From contig JAHHTU010000045.1 of the NCBI GenBank assembly GCA_020024455.1, positions 1 through 13,782 of the forward strand: 13,782 bases of DNA, written 5' to 3'. This document shows, one piece after another, positions 1 through 5,514 of this stretch. Below the pieces are notes generated by a model that saw only the letters and a program-made list of their open reading frames with translations, did no database searches and had not been told where the DNA came from. Every line of letters begins with the position of its first letter. Position 1 is the stretch's first letter. Source of the stretch: Anaerotignum sp. (GTDB lineage Bacteria; Bacillota; Clostridia; Lachnospirales; Anaerotignaceae). The position numbers were made by a program, and so were the translations under genes.

Positions 1-102
1 AAGTAATAGTAGAAAGTATGGTGAGAGAAAAGAAAAGATAATGTATAGGATAAAATGATGGTTTTGTTGGATTGATGAGAAGTATCTTTTTTCAAAGTTT
101 TG

Positions 103-111
103 TGATATCAT
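103..111 (+). promoter_or_regulatory. Weak extended -10 promoter candidate upstream of the acetyltransferase gene
   Basis: The bases TGATATCAT read as an extended -10 element (TG, one base, then TATCAT, against consensus TATAAT). No good -35 hexamer is present at 17 bases upstream. A very similar block (TTGTGATATGAT, then TTAAAACAA a little downstream) precedes the unknown gene at 1698, which supports shared promoter ancestry. The remainder of positions 1-169 is AT-rich and I see no gene in it. Confidence 0.3.
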
Positions 112-169
112 TTATTTAAAACAACTCAGTAAATAACTTTATATTTAAGAATGTAGGTGATACAGTAAA

Positions 170-664
170 ATGGAAATTAGATATATGTCATCTGATGATG
201 ATAAGTTAGCAATAAGCAAGATATATGAAGAAAGTTGGAAATATGCATATAAAAACATAATTCCAAAAGACTATCTGGATTCTATTGAAGAAGGAAGATG
301 GGTTGCAACACTGGATATATGTGAGTGGCAAACTTTTGTATGTATGGATAATGGAAAATACATAGGTACAAGTAGTTTTTGTAAATCACGATTTGAACAG
401 TATCCTAATTGTGGAGAAATTATCTCAATATATTTTCTTCCGGAGTATATGGGTAAAGGATATGGCAAAGAATTGCTTGAAGCTGTTGTTTCGGAACTTA
501 AAACGCAAGGATACAAAGAAATATTTTTATGGGTTCTTGATGATAATATCGTAGCAAAAAACTTTTATGAGAAGCAGGGTTTCTTGCAAACAGACAATTA
601 TATTGATGATAACATTGGGGGAAAGGAGCTTCGTGAGGTGATGTATATATATAAAGTGAAATAA
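170..664 (+). CDS. GNAT-family N-acetyltransferase
   Basis: This 164-residue protein is a complete single-domain acetyltransferase of the Gcn5-related (GNAT) superfamily, which moves an acetyl group from acetyl-CoA to an amine. The family core is visible: a strand EIISIYFLPEY (about residues 83-93), then the acetyl-CoA pyrophosphate loop MGKGYG (94-99) leading into a helix, then the LWVLDDNIVAKNFYEKQGF segment (about 120-138) typical of motif B. The length is normal for the family. The start is supported by AGGTGA nine bases upstream. The substrate cannot be read from the sequence. The gene sits at the edge of a decayed mobile region and may be cargo of that element; this is inference from position. 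Confidence 0.88.
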   Translation: MEIRYMSSDDDKLAISKIYEESWKYAYKNIIPKDYLDSIEEGRWVATLDICEWQTFVCMDNGKYIGTSSFCKSRFEQYPNCGEIISIYFLPEYMGKGYGKELLEAVVSELKTQGYKEIFLWVLDDNIVAKNFYEKQGFLQTDNYIDDNIGGKELREVMYIYKVK

Positions 665-666
665 CT

Positions 667-858
667 TTCAGTTCACCCAAGGGCACAATTCTATACTCTC
701 CTATTGGGAGTATCGTACGTCTTGCAGAGCTAAAAGAACAGAACCAGTGGGCTGTCCTTTCTTGTGTCACCTATGGATTTACCATCTGTAAGAAGTATAC
801 AATGCTGTTTGCCACCAGAAAATTTAATCACAAGAAAATGAAAGGAGAATCGTTATGA
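667..858 (+). pseudogene. Coding relic, copy A of a repeated C-terminal peptide
   Basis: An open frame without a usable start runs from just after the acetyltransferase gene into the first codons of the next gene. Its early part reads KGTILYSPIGSIVRLAELK (679-735). A diverged copy of the same peptide, VLLYALIESIVRPAQLK, is encoded at 2460-2510. Over 45 aligned bases (691-735 against 2466-2510) I count 10 differences, many of them at third codon positions, so selection acted on the protein before both copies were fragmented. I do not recognise the parent family. The part downstream of 738 has no counterpart in the other copy. Confidence 0.45.
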
Positions 859-1181
859 AATCGTTTGACACAAATTATAAGTTACTGGACAAGATGTACA
901 AAGACGCTTATTTCCCTAATTTCTTGGTGGACAAGGTAAAAAACGAGGTGCAAAAGGTTATTGACCTGCTGGAAAGTGGAGAGACCGACACTGAGATTGT
1001 ACAAGAGAAACTGGACGAGGTAGTATGTGCTATCAATGACTTACAAGATAAGTTTGATGAAAATGATAGCGAAATCGAAACCGTTGCTCGTGATTGTATC
1101 GGAGAAACTGTTGGTTACATCTTAGAATGGTTTCATATTCCCATTGATATAGAGGAGGCTATTCGGGAAAGAGATTGGTAA
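855..1181 (+). CDS. DUF5713-like family protein
   Basis: This 108-residue acidic, helical, soluble protein matches my recollection of the DUF5713 family. It has an N-terminal LLDKMYKDAYFPNFLVDKVK motif (about 10-29), a central INDLQDKFDENDSEIETVARD segment (about 60-80), and an IEEAIRERDW C-terminus, all hallmarks of that family. Function is unknown and no signal peptide or membrane segment is visible. AAAGGAG eight bases before the ATG supports the start. It is followed 50 bases later by a strong terminator, so it probably forms its own transcript or the end of one. It is intact although the flanking DNA is full of relics, so it may be retained cargo. Confidence 0.75.
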   Translation: MKSFDTNYKLLDKMYKDAYFPNFLVDKVKNEVQKVIDLLESGETDTEIVQEKLDEVVCAINDLQDKFDENDSEIETVARDCIGETVGYILEWFHIPIDIEEAIRERDW

Positions 1182-1231
1182 CTCATTCATTTCCCATTTT
1201 CCAGAATAATTACAATTATTGATAAATACAG

Positions 1232-1282
1232 AAAAAAGACCGTTGACACACTGTATTGGTGCAAAGTCAGCGGTCTTTTTTT
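1232..1282 (+). terminator. Strong rho-independent terminator after the DUF5713-like gene
   Basis: The left arm (AAAAAAGACCGTTGAC, 1232-1246) pairs with the right arm GTCAGCGGTCTTTTTT (1266-1281) with a single mismatched or wobble position, around an 18-base loop. The right arm runs into a T tract. The A-run on the left arm means it may also terminate minus-strand transcription. Confidence 0.85.
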
Positions 1283-1312
1283 ATCCAAGAACCTAAACAA
1301 AGGGGTATCACT

Positions 1313-1423
1313 ATGCCAGAAAAACGAAAGACGCTGGAAGAACTGCAAGCCGAAAAGGAGCGGGCAGAAGCGTGGCTTTTGCAGGAGTAGCACAAGGTAA
1401 ACGAATTGGAAGGCAGACAATAA
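1313..1423 (+). pseudogene. DUF3847-like gene relic, interrupted by TAG
   Basis: The frame begins at ATG 1313 and encodes MPEKRKTLEELQAEKERAEA and on to a TAG at 1388-1390. It then continues in frame with HKVNELEGRQ to a TAA at 1421. The coiled N-terminus strongly resembles DUF3847 proteins. These small proteins are commonly encoded beside the relaxase gene of Tn4451-like mobilisable transposons and related integrative elements. The TAG probably replaced CAG (Gln), and the remaining C-terminal half is missing. No clear ribosome binding site is visible beyond GGGG at about 1301-1304. No relaxase gene follows, so the element has been gutted here. Confidence 0.55.
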
Positions 1424-1697
1424 CTATCAATAGCCACAAAAATCAAGATAAAAAAGAGAAAATATGGAAATATAACAAATGAATGGAGGTGTTTCAGTGG
1501 ATTTTTGTTGATATATGATACATATATGAGTGAAGAAGTATGTTTCTTATACGGAAAGAAACTCGGTAACAGCTTCATGAGAGATAGATTTATTCATAAT
1601 CTTGTGATATGATAGTTTCATTACTTAAAACAAATCAAAATTATTTCAAATTTTACCTGGAAAGAATGATGTTAAGGTAAATTTTAAGGAGATAGTT
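1424..1697. other. Intergenic stretch with a small inverted repeat and a promoter-like block
   Basis: No gene is supported in these 274 bases. Two small signals are present. One is a perfect 7+7 bp inverted repeat with a 3-base spacer (ATATATG, ATA, CATATAT, 1511-1527), which is AT-rich and may be chance. The other is an extended -10 candidate TGATATGAT (1605-1613) followed by TTAAAACAA, closely resembling the block at 103-111. A GGAGGTG at 1484-1490 precedes a GTG that opens only four codons, so I do not call a leader peptide. Confidence 0.35.
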
Positions 1698-2105
1698 ATG
1701 TTAGACAAGAATAAAATATATTCTCATTTACACGAATTATTGAATAGAGCGGAAATTCCGGTAAGCATACAATCTAGTGCAATTACAAGAATGATTGACA
1801 ATAGCAGGATTGATATGTGTCTTAAAATTGACATAATGGAATACTGTGCAAAATTATCATGTTTTGAGCGGGGAATGATTGTATTTGAAAAATACTTAAA
1901 TCATGAAGAACTTATAAAATTTATAATGCTGAAAGAAGTTGTAACTTCGTATGCTTTTTTATTATCTCAAAAACATAGAGATACAGATGGTTATATTGAT
2001 ATAGCTTGGAGAGAAAACTTTCAAAAAGAAGCATTTTCGCTTATTGGAGAACCCTATAAATCAATGTATGAGAAGAATATAAATATGTTCAATATTGCTG
2101 ATTGA
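1698..2105 (+). CDS. Hypothetical protein of 135 residues
   Basis: I do not recognise this protein. It looks soluble and mostly helical, with no signal peptide, membrane span or metal-binding motif. Its sequence includes LHELLNRAEIPVSIQSSAI near the N-terminus and YLNHEELIKFIMLKEVV in the middle. Translation is well supported: AAGGAG lies seven bases upstream of ATG 1698, and a promoter-like block lies about 90 bases upstream. Nine bases after its stop another reading frame begins that carries a small broken gene (2114-2377), so the two may once have been a pair. Such small two-gene cassettes in element cargo are often toxin/antitoxin or immunity pairs, but nothing here shows that directly. 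Confidence 0.65.
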   Translation: MLDKNKIYSHLHELLNRAEIPVSIQSSAITRMIDNSRIDMCLKIDIMEYCAKLSCFERGMIVFEKYLNHEELIKFIMLKEVVTSYAFLLSQKHRDTDGYIDIAWRENFQKEAFSLIGEPYKSMYEKNINMFNIAD

Positions 2106-2113
2106 TAATCTAA

Positions 2114-2377
2114 AGAATACCGTATCATTTGGAAATGGTTTGGGCAGATGTACTTTGTTATCAGGTAAAGCAAGAAACTGATAGACCTAATTTATGGATA
2201 GATGCAAAGGAGCAAGTGTGGACTTTTTATATAAGTCAATCATCAAAATATTTATAAAACTTCGGGAAAGATAATAGACTTGTTCCTAAAACGGTTTATC
2301 ATTTTCTTGTGGCTGGTACAAATTTTGTAATGGATATTTTATCTGAAGAATATCCAACAATTCAATTCATGAAATGA
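2114..2377 (+). pseudogene. Small gene relic split by one TAA
   Basis: The frame is open from 2114. From ATG 2135 it encodes about 40 residues (MVWADVLCYQVKQETDRPNL, then WIDAKEQVWTFYISQSSKYL) to a TAA at 2255-2257. It then continues in the same frame for 39 residues (NFGKDNRLVPKTVYHFLVAG onward, ending PTIQFMK) to a TGA at 2375. Both halves have protein-like composition and join naturally, so this looks like one small gene of about 80 to 90 residues inactivated by a single stop. No strong ribosome binding site is visible. I cannot name the family. It could instead be two separate tiny frames, but that is less likely. Confidence 0.5.
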
Positions 2378-2456
2378 TTTTCTGTAAATACATGATGTGT
2401 TATGCGTATTTGAGCTATTTGATTTATCCAAACAATTTTTCTCTATCCCTTGGTAA

Positions 2457-2513
2457 GGCGTACTTCTATACGCTCTTATCGAAAGTATCGTGCGTCCTGC
2501 GCAGCTGAAATGA
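2457..2513 (+). pseudogene. Coding relic, copy B of the repeated C-terminal peptide
   Basis: This frame reads VLLYALIESIVRPAQLK and ends at TGA 2511. It is the diverged partner of the relic at 679-735. A one-base deletion near 2457 probably separates it from its upstream frame, because adding a base gives an aligned KG before VLLY. The next bases (2543-2704) hold another coding-like frame of 11 and then 41 codons around one TGA, which I cannot assign. Confidence 0.45.
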
Positions 2514-2705
2514 TGCTAGAATAAAAATAGTGCAAGCCAGATGCCGTTCGGTATTACGAGGAGCATAAGGAACTGTGACTGCATGGCTGTGTCGAAAATC
2601 CGAGAATCGGGTACAGTACTCTGAATAATCGGACTATTGACGAAGATTCCAGACAAAACGACGGCATACCCAAGAACAACAAGGAGCTACAGAAGATATT
2701 CTAAA

Positions 2706-2762
2706 AGGATAGTGGGCAAATACATGAAAGAAATGGGTATAAAGGCACTGAACCACAGATAG
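2706..2762 (+). pseudogene. Scrap resembling an IS3-type OrfB transposase
   Basis: Eighteen codons read RIVGKYMKEMGIKALNHR and then a stop. The pattern of a VGKYMKEMGIKA stretch resembles the helix-turn-helix region just before the catalytic domain in OrfB transposases of IS3-family elements. None of the DDE catalytic domain is present. With so short a match this is a weak call, but an independent IS3-type OrfA relic at 3841 makes IS3 debris here plausible. Confidence 0.3.
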
Positions 2763-2780
2763 ATGAACAGGTGCTACTGA

Positions 2781-3081
2781 CACACCTTGTTCAGGCTGGC
2801 GATAGAGAAACGTAGCAATGCTGACACGGAAATATCAGGGAGAACAGCAGAGCTGACTGAAACAATCAAACGGCTCAAAGCAGAGCGGGCGATTGGGCAA
2901 AAAACAGCCTCCAATGTTAAAAAATGCCTTGGACCCATTAAGCAGTATTCAAAGCCTACGGAATTGACCGTCGAACTGCTGAATACCCTGATTGAAAAAA
3001 TCTTGGTGCATGAAATCTCCTGATGGTATGTAGGAGCAGGAAATCGAAATTTTCTATCGCTTTGTCGGCAAAATTGATTGA
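2781..3081 (+). pseudogene. C-terminal relic of a large serine recombinase (DUF4368-type tail), frameshifted
   Basis: From 2781 the frame encodes a coiled-coil stretch (ELTETIKRLKAERAIGQKTA) and then ELTVELLNTLIEKILVHE, the signature of the C-terminal part of large serine recombinases that move Tn4451-like and ICE elements. The frame ends at TGA 3021. In the next frame the expected family ending continues as EQEIEIFYRFVGKID to a TGA at 3079-3081. So one frameshift and stops separate two parts of a familiar tail. The catalytic resolvase domain and zinc-ribbon part are absent upstream. The enzyme is dead. It marks the probable edge of a former integrative element, since such recombinase genes commonly sit at an element end. 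Confidence 0.75.
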
Positions 3082-3086
3082 TAGAA

Positions 3087-3116
3087 AAGAGTGCCGAATC
3101 CAATAGAGGCACTCTT
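3087..3116 (+). terminator. Hairpin after the recombinase relic, probable old terminator
   Basis: AAGAGTGCC (3087-3095) and GGCACTCTT (3108-3116) form a perfect 9-bp stem with a 12-base loop, six bases after the recombinase stop. Only two T residues follow, so it would be a weak terminator now. Its place directly after the recombinase frame suggests it was the native end of that transcript. Confidence 0.5.
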
Positions 3117-3283
3117 GCACAAACAATATCTTTAATTGAAGGAAATGGGACAAGGAAAATCAGAAATCAAGCGAACACATATTTATAATGTGAGTACAGA
3201 TTAGAGTTTATTAGGTACGGAACATAATATGGCGGTTCCTACATCAGAAAAAAATTTTTCCAAAAGAATACAGGCAAGCAATT

Positions 3284-3349
3284 ATGTTCATTTTAGTTGT
3301 AGATACAAGTGCTATCATCGCAGTATTGTTTATTGTTGCATTTGGGTGA
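3284..3349 (+). pseudogene. Possible N-terminal scrap of a PIN-domain (VapC-like) protein
   Basis: The short frame MFILVVDTSAIIAVLFIVAFG then meets TGA 3347. The VVDTSAIIAVL stretch looks like the first strand and active-site Asp of PIN-domain ribonucleases of toxin-antitoxin modules. Only 21 codons are open and no further PIN motifs follow in any frame that I can see, so this may equally be a chance hydrophobic frame. The rest of 3117-3391 shows no gene. It does carry a GGAAC/GTTCC 5-bp inverted repeat at about 3220-3240. Confidence 0.2.
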
Positions 3350-3391
3350 TGAGCAAAGTATGATATTGTATAAAAAGGAAGTGAAAAATTG

Positions 3392-3652
3392 ATGAAAAAA
3401 ATAAAGAATTTGCTTCTCATATCTTTTATATTGGGCGTGAGTTTACTTATAATGAATGGATGTACTGATTCAAATAACCGAAACTGGAATGACCTGACAC
3501 CTGAAGAGCAAGAAGAAGTGCGACAAACCTTCAATAATGTAAGAAAAGATTTGGAAACGATGTATCCAGAGGGATATGTAGAAAACAAATTTACAGAGTT
3601 TATTTTGGACAAACTGGATAAATTTGAGCAAGAGATTGAAAAAGAGAATTGA
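3392..3652 (+). CDS. Small predicted lipoprotein
   Basis: The 86-residue product has a lysine-rich N-terminus (MKKIKN), a hydrophobic stretch LLLISFILGVSLLIM, and then NGC, forming a lipobox-like site with Cys near residue 23. It should be exported, lipidated and anchored on the outer face of the membrane. The position -3 residue is Met, which is not ideal for a lipobox. The mature part is charged and helical (LTPEEQEEVRQTFNNVRKDL), with no recognisable domain. AAGGAAG at 3375-3381 supports initiation at ATG 3392; an in-frame TTG one codon earlier is the alternative. It stands alone between relics, and I do not recognise a family. Confidence 0.65.
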   Translation: MKKIKNLLLISFILGVSLLIMNGCTDSNNRNWNDLTPEEQEEVRQTFNNVRKDLETMYPEGYVENKFTEFILDKLDKFEQEIEKEN

Positions 3653-3671
3653 ATGGGTTTTTCCCACACAT

Positions 3672-3806
3672 GAATTTCTGGCTGCCAAACAGCAACAGTT
3701 TAAAGTGCTGTCACCATTTTGAAATATAAAACTGAATACCGCCATGCTGCAACAATACATCAAGCAGGAAATCTTTTTGATATGCTCCCTTTATGAAAGA
3801 CAGTGA
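3672..3806 (+). pseudogene. Unassigned coding-like relic with an internal stop
   Basis: One frame reads EFLAAKQQQFKVLSPF, a TGA at 3720-3722, then NIKLNTAMLQQYIKQEIFLI and on to TGA 3804. Residue composition looks protein-like on both sides of the stop. I cannot assign it. It overlaps the left arm of the hairpin that heads the IS relic, so the insertion sequence may have landed in this gene. Confidence 0.25.
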
Positions 3807-3835
3807 AAAAATAAACTGTTATCATAAGGGGAGCA
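3783..3835 (+). repeat. Long hairpin that buries the ribosome binding site of the IS relic
   Basis: TGCTCCCTTTATGA (3783-3796) pairs with TCATAAGGGGAGCA (3822-3835) over 14 positions with only one G-U wobble. Inside, ACAGT (3800-3804) pairs with ACTGT (3815-3819). The right arm contains GGGGAG, which is the ribosome binding site seven bases upstream of the ATG at 3841. A transcript reading in from outside would therefore fold so that translation of the transposase is blocked. This is a known protection device in several insertion sequences such as IS10 and IS50. It may also include the terminal inverted repeat of the element. Confidence 0.6.
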
Positions 3836-3840
3836 ATTCT

Positions 3841-4190
3841 ATGTCACAAAAAAGTAAACGAACCACAAAAGAAAAATAGAGATTATCAGAAAATACCGGT
3901 AAGTCGAAATAAGCTTAGTTCAAATGGTTCGGTATGCAGGTCTTAGGACAACGACAATCTATAAATGGAGTACACGATATGAAGCAGAAGGAGCAGCCGG
4001 ATTTTCGCCATATCAGCAAAACCAAGTCTATTCGCCGAAAATAAAGTTAAAAGCGGTACAGGAATATCTGTATGGGCGGGCAGTCTTGGAGAAATCAGTA
4101 AAAAATATCAGTTACGAAATGACCGTCAACGCAGCAACTGAATAAAGGCATAGACTTTAATGCCACAAGATTTTGCAGCATGATATCGGT
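3841..4190 (+). pseudogene. IS3-type transposase OrfA relic
   Basis: The frame starts at ATG 3841 with MSQKSKRTTKEK and stops at a TAG, with more stops at about 3910-3916. After a frameshift it continues at about 3924 as RYAGLRTTTIYKWSTRYEAE, GAAGFSPYQQNQVYSPKIKL and KAVQEYLYGRAV. It shifts again to LGEISKKYQLRNDRQ near 4088. This is the two helix-turn-helix layout of IS3-family OrfA: a first HTH with TTTIYKW, the linker ending VYSPKIKLKAVQEYL, and a second HTH beginning LGEISKKY. At least two frameshifts and several stops make it non-functional. No OrfB follows and the right end of the element is lost. Confidence 0.65.
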
Positions 4191-4255
4191 AGAGAATAAA
4201 GCTTAGCAGGACGCACGAATACTTCTGACAGAAGAGTATAAAAGTGTGTTCTTAG

Positions 4256-4276
4256 AGTGCGAAGCACTTTTGTTTT
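4256..4276 (+). terminator. Short rho-independent terminator upstream of the marR gene
   Basis: AGTGC, GAA, GCACT (4256-4268) forms a perfect 5-bp stem with a 3-base loop and is followed by TTTGTTTT. A wider pairing of AAAAGTG (4240-4246) with CACTTTT (4265-4271) is an alternative fold. It would insulate the MarR-FetAB unit from transcription through the decayed region. Confidence 0.5.
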
Positions 4277-4315
4277 AGAAAATAGTTCAGATTCTTTATA
4301 ACATATTTTTGACTC

Positions 4316-4343
4316 TTGACAAACGACAAATTCATGATAAAAT
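4316..4343 (+). promoter_or_regulatory. Sigma-A promoter of the marR-fetAB operon
   Basis: TTGACA (4316-4321) is a perfect -35 hexamer. It is followed after 16 bases by TAAAAT (4338-4343), five of six matches to TATAAT. This promoter lies inside the longer open frame that extends upstream of the MarR gene, which rules out the upstream start codon. Confidence 0.7.
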
Positions 4344-4352
4344 ATATTACGA

Positions 4353-4371
4353 TACTCGTAATATACGAGTA
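4353..4371. promoter_or_regulatory. Palindromic operator, probable MarR-binding site
   Basis: TACTCGTA, ATA, TACGAGTA is a perfect 8+8 bp inverted repeat with a 3-base spacer. A second, overlapping repeat TTACGA/TCGTAA covers 4348-4362. It begins about ten bases after the -10 element, so it covers the expected transcription start. This size and place are typical for MarR-family autorepression. Binding is inferred, not shown. Confidence 0.65.
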
Positions 4372-4398
4372 AAGAAATATAAAATTCGGAGGTCTTTC

Positions 4399-4824
4399 AT
4401 GAATGAGAATATGTTGCTCCATAAACTTTTGGAAATTTTCGAATATAAAAGAGAATATCAACGCCAAACTTCCAATATTCCGCCGCAAGATATGTATGTG
4501 CTGGAAAGAATCTACTTTATGAAAAAGTTGACAGGCAAAGATATTTCCCAAAAATACAATATCCAGCCATCTACGCTTACAGGGATTATTGACAGGCTTG
4601 AAAATAAAAATTTAATTCAGAGATGCCGAACAAGTGTCGATCGCAGGGTAGTAGAACTTGTACCTACAACCAAAGGAAGTGCAATCGTAGAAAAACATAT
4701 AGAAGAAGATGAACGATTTGCAAACAATTTATTTAACAGCTTAGAAGAAACAAAAAAGGAAAAATTCAAAGAACTGCTCGAAGAGCTGATACAGAATATC
4801 GAAAAGGATAGTTTATTTTTATGA
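4399..4824 (+). CDS. MarR-family transcriptional regulator
   Basis: This 141-residue winged-helix protein is expected to bind DNA as a dimer and to release it when a ligand, metal or oxidant is sensed. The winged helix spans about residues 45-95: TGKDISQKYNIQPSTLTGII is the helix-turn-helix with recognition helix, and DRR (81-83) marks the wing. Helices on both sides would form the dimer interface. The start is ATG 4399, supported by CGGAGGT eight bases upstream; an earlier in-frame start would place the promoter inside the gene. It is the first gene of a three-gene unit with an ABC ATPase and FetB-type permease, and the palindrome at 4353-4371 makes it the likely repressor of that unit. A cysteine at residue 76 beside the recognition helix could be a redox sensor; that is speculation. 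Confidence 0.88.
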   Translation: MNENMLLHKLLEIFEYKREYQRQTSNIPPQDMYVLERIYFMKKLTGKDISQKYNIQPSTLTGIIDRLENKNLIQRCRTSVDRRVVELVPTTKGSAIVEKHIEEDERFANNLFNSLEETKKEKFKELLEELIQNIEKDSLFL

Positions 4825-4854
4825 AACATAACATGATAAATGGAGGTGAATATA

Positions 4855-5514
4855 TTGTCATTTCTTGAATTTCAAAATGTATCTTACACCAGTGACAATA
4901 ACGTAATTCTAAAAGATATATCATTAAATGTTGCGTCAGGGGATTTTGTTTCTATTGTTGGGCCTTCCGGCAGCGGTAAAAGTACGCTCCTAAGGCTGTG
5001 CGGTGATTTAATCAGTCCCACCTTGGGGGATATTATCTTTGAAGGAAAAAATTATCGGGATTATAAAGCGGTTGATTTAAGAAAAAATATCGCCTACTGC
5101 TTTCAGACACCATATCTTTTTGGAGATACTGTGATGGAAAATATAGAATTCCCTTATTATGTCAGAAATATAAAACCTGATATCACAAGAATAAAATCAT
5201 TGTTTTCTATGTTTGATATGTCTGATGATTACTTAAAAAGAGATGTCAAAAATCTTTCCGGTGGTGAAAAGCAGCGAATCGCTCTGATGCGAAGCATTCT
5301 TTTTAGGCCGAAAATCCTCCTTTTAGATGAAGTCACTTCAGCACTTGATACGGATAATACCTTAATTGTGGAAAAGGTAATTGCATCATTACACGCAGAA
5401 GGGGCAACCGTATTGTGGGTAACGCATAATCCGGAACAAAGCAGGAAGTATGCCAACAAAATATTAACAATTCATGCCGGAAAAATCGAATCATTCGAGG
5501 AGGTGGTCATATGA
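4855..5514 (+). CDS. fetA: ABC transporter ATP-binding protein, FetA/YbbL-like
   Basis: This 219-residue protein is a complete ABC ATPase subunit that would power the membrane partner encoded next. Motifs are intact: Walker A GPSGSGKST (36-44), Q-loop Gln84 in CFQTPYLFG, signature LSGGE (134-138), Walker B ILLLDE with Asp158 and Glu159, and H-loop His191 in WVTHN. The start is most likely TTG 4855, seven bases after GGAGGTG (4842-4848); the ATG at 4840 would put the ribosome binding site inside the gene. The next gene overlaps it by four bases (ATGA), so the two are translationally coupled. The pairing with a UPF0014 permease is that of the E. coli FetAB system, reported to export iron and help against oxidative stress. 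The true substrate here is inferred. Confidence 0.88.
   Translation: MSFLEFQNVSYTSDNNVILKDISLNVASGDFVSIVGPSGSGKSTLLRLCGDLISPTLGDIIFEGKNYRDYKAVDLRKNIAYCFQTPYLFGDTVMENIEFPYYVRNIKPDITRIKSLFSMFDMSDDYLKRDVKNLSGGEKQRIALMRSILFRPKILLLDEVTSALDTDNTLIVEKVIASLHAEGATVLWVTHNPEQSRKYANKILTIHAGKIESFEEVVI

Noticed and set aside
271..770. Minus-strand open frames of 81 and 90 codons over the acetyltransferase gene
   Set aside because: They are shadows of the plus-strand gene, lack ribosome binding sites and have no protein-like motifs.
2543..2704. Open frame of 11 plus 41 codons around a TGA
   Set aside because: It looks coding but matches nothing I recognise and has no start; it is mentioned within the neighbouring relic instead of being called.
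4309..4398. Upstream extension of the MarR gene from 4309
   Set aside because: It contains the TTGACA/TAAAAT promoter and the palindromic operator, and the strong ribosome binding site serves ATG 4399.
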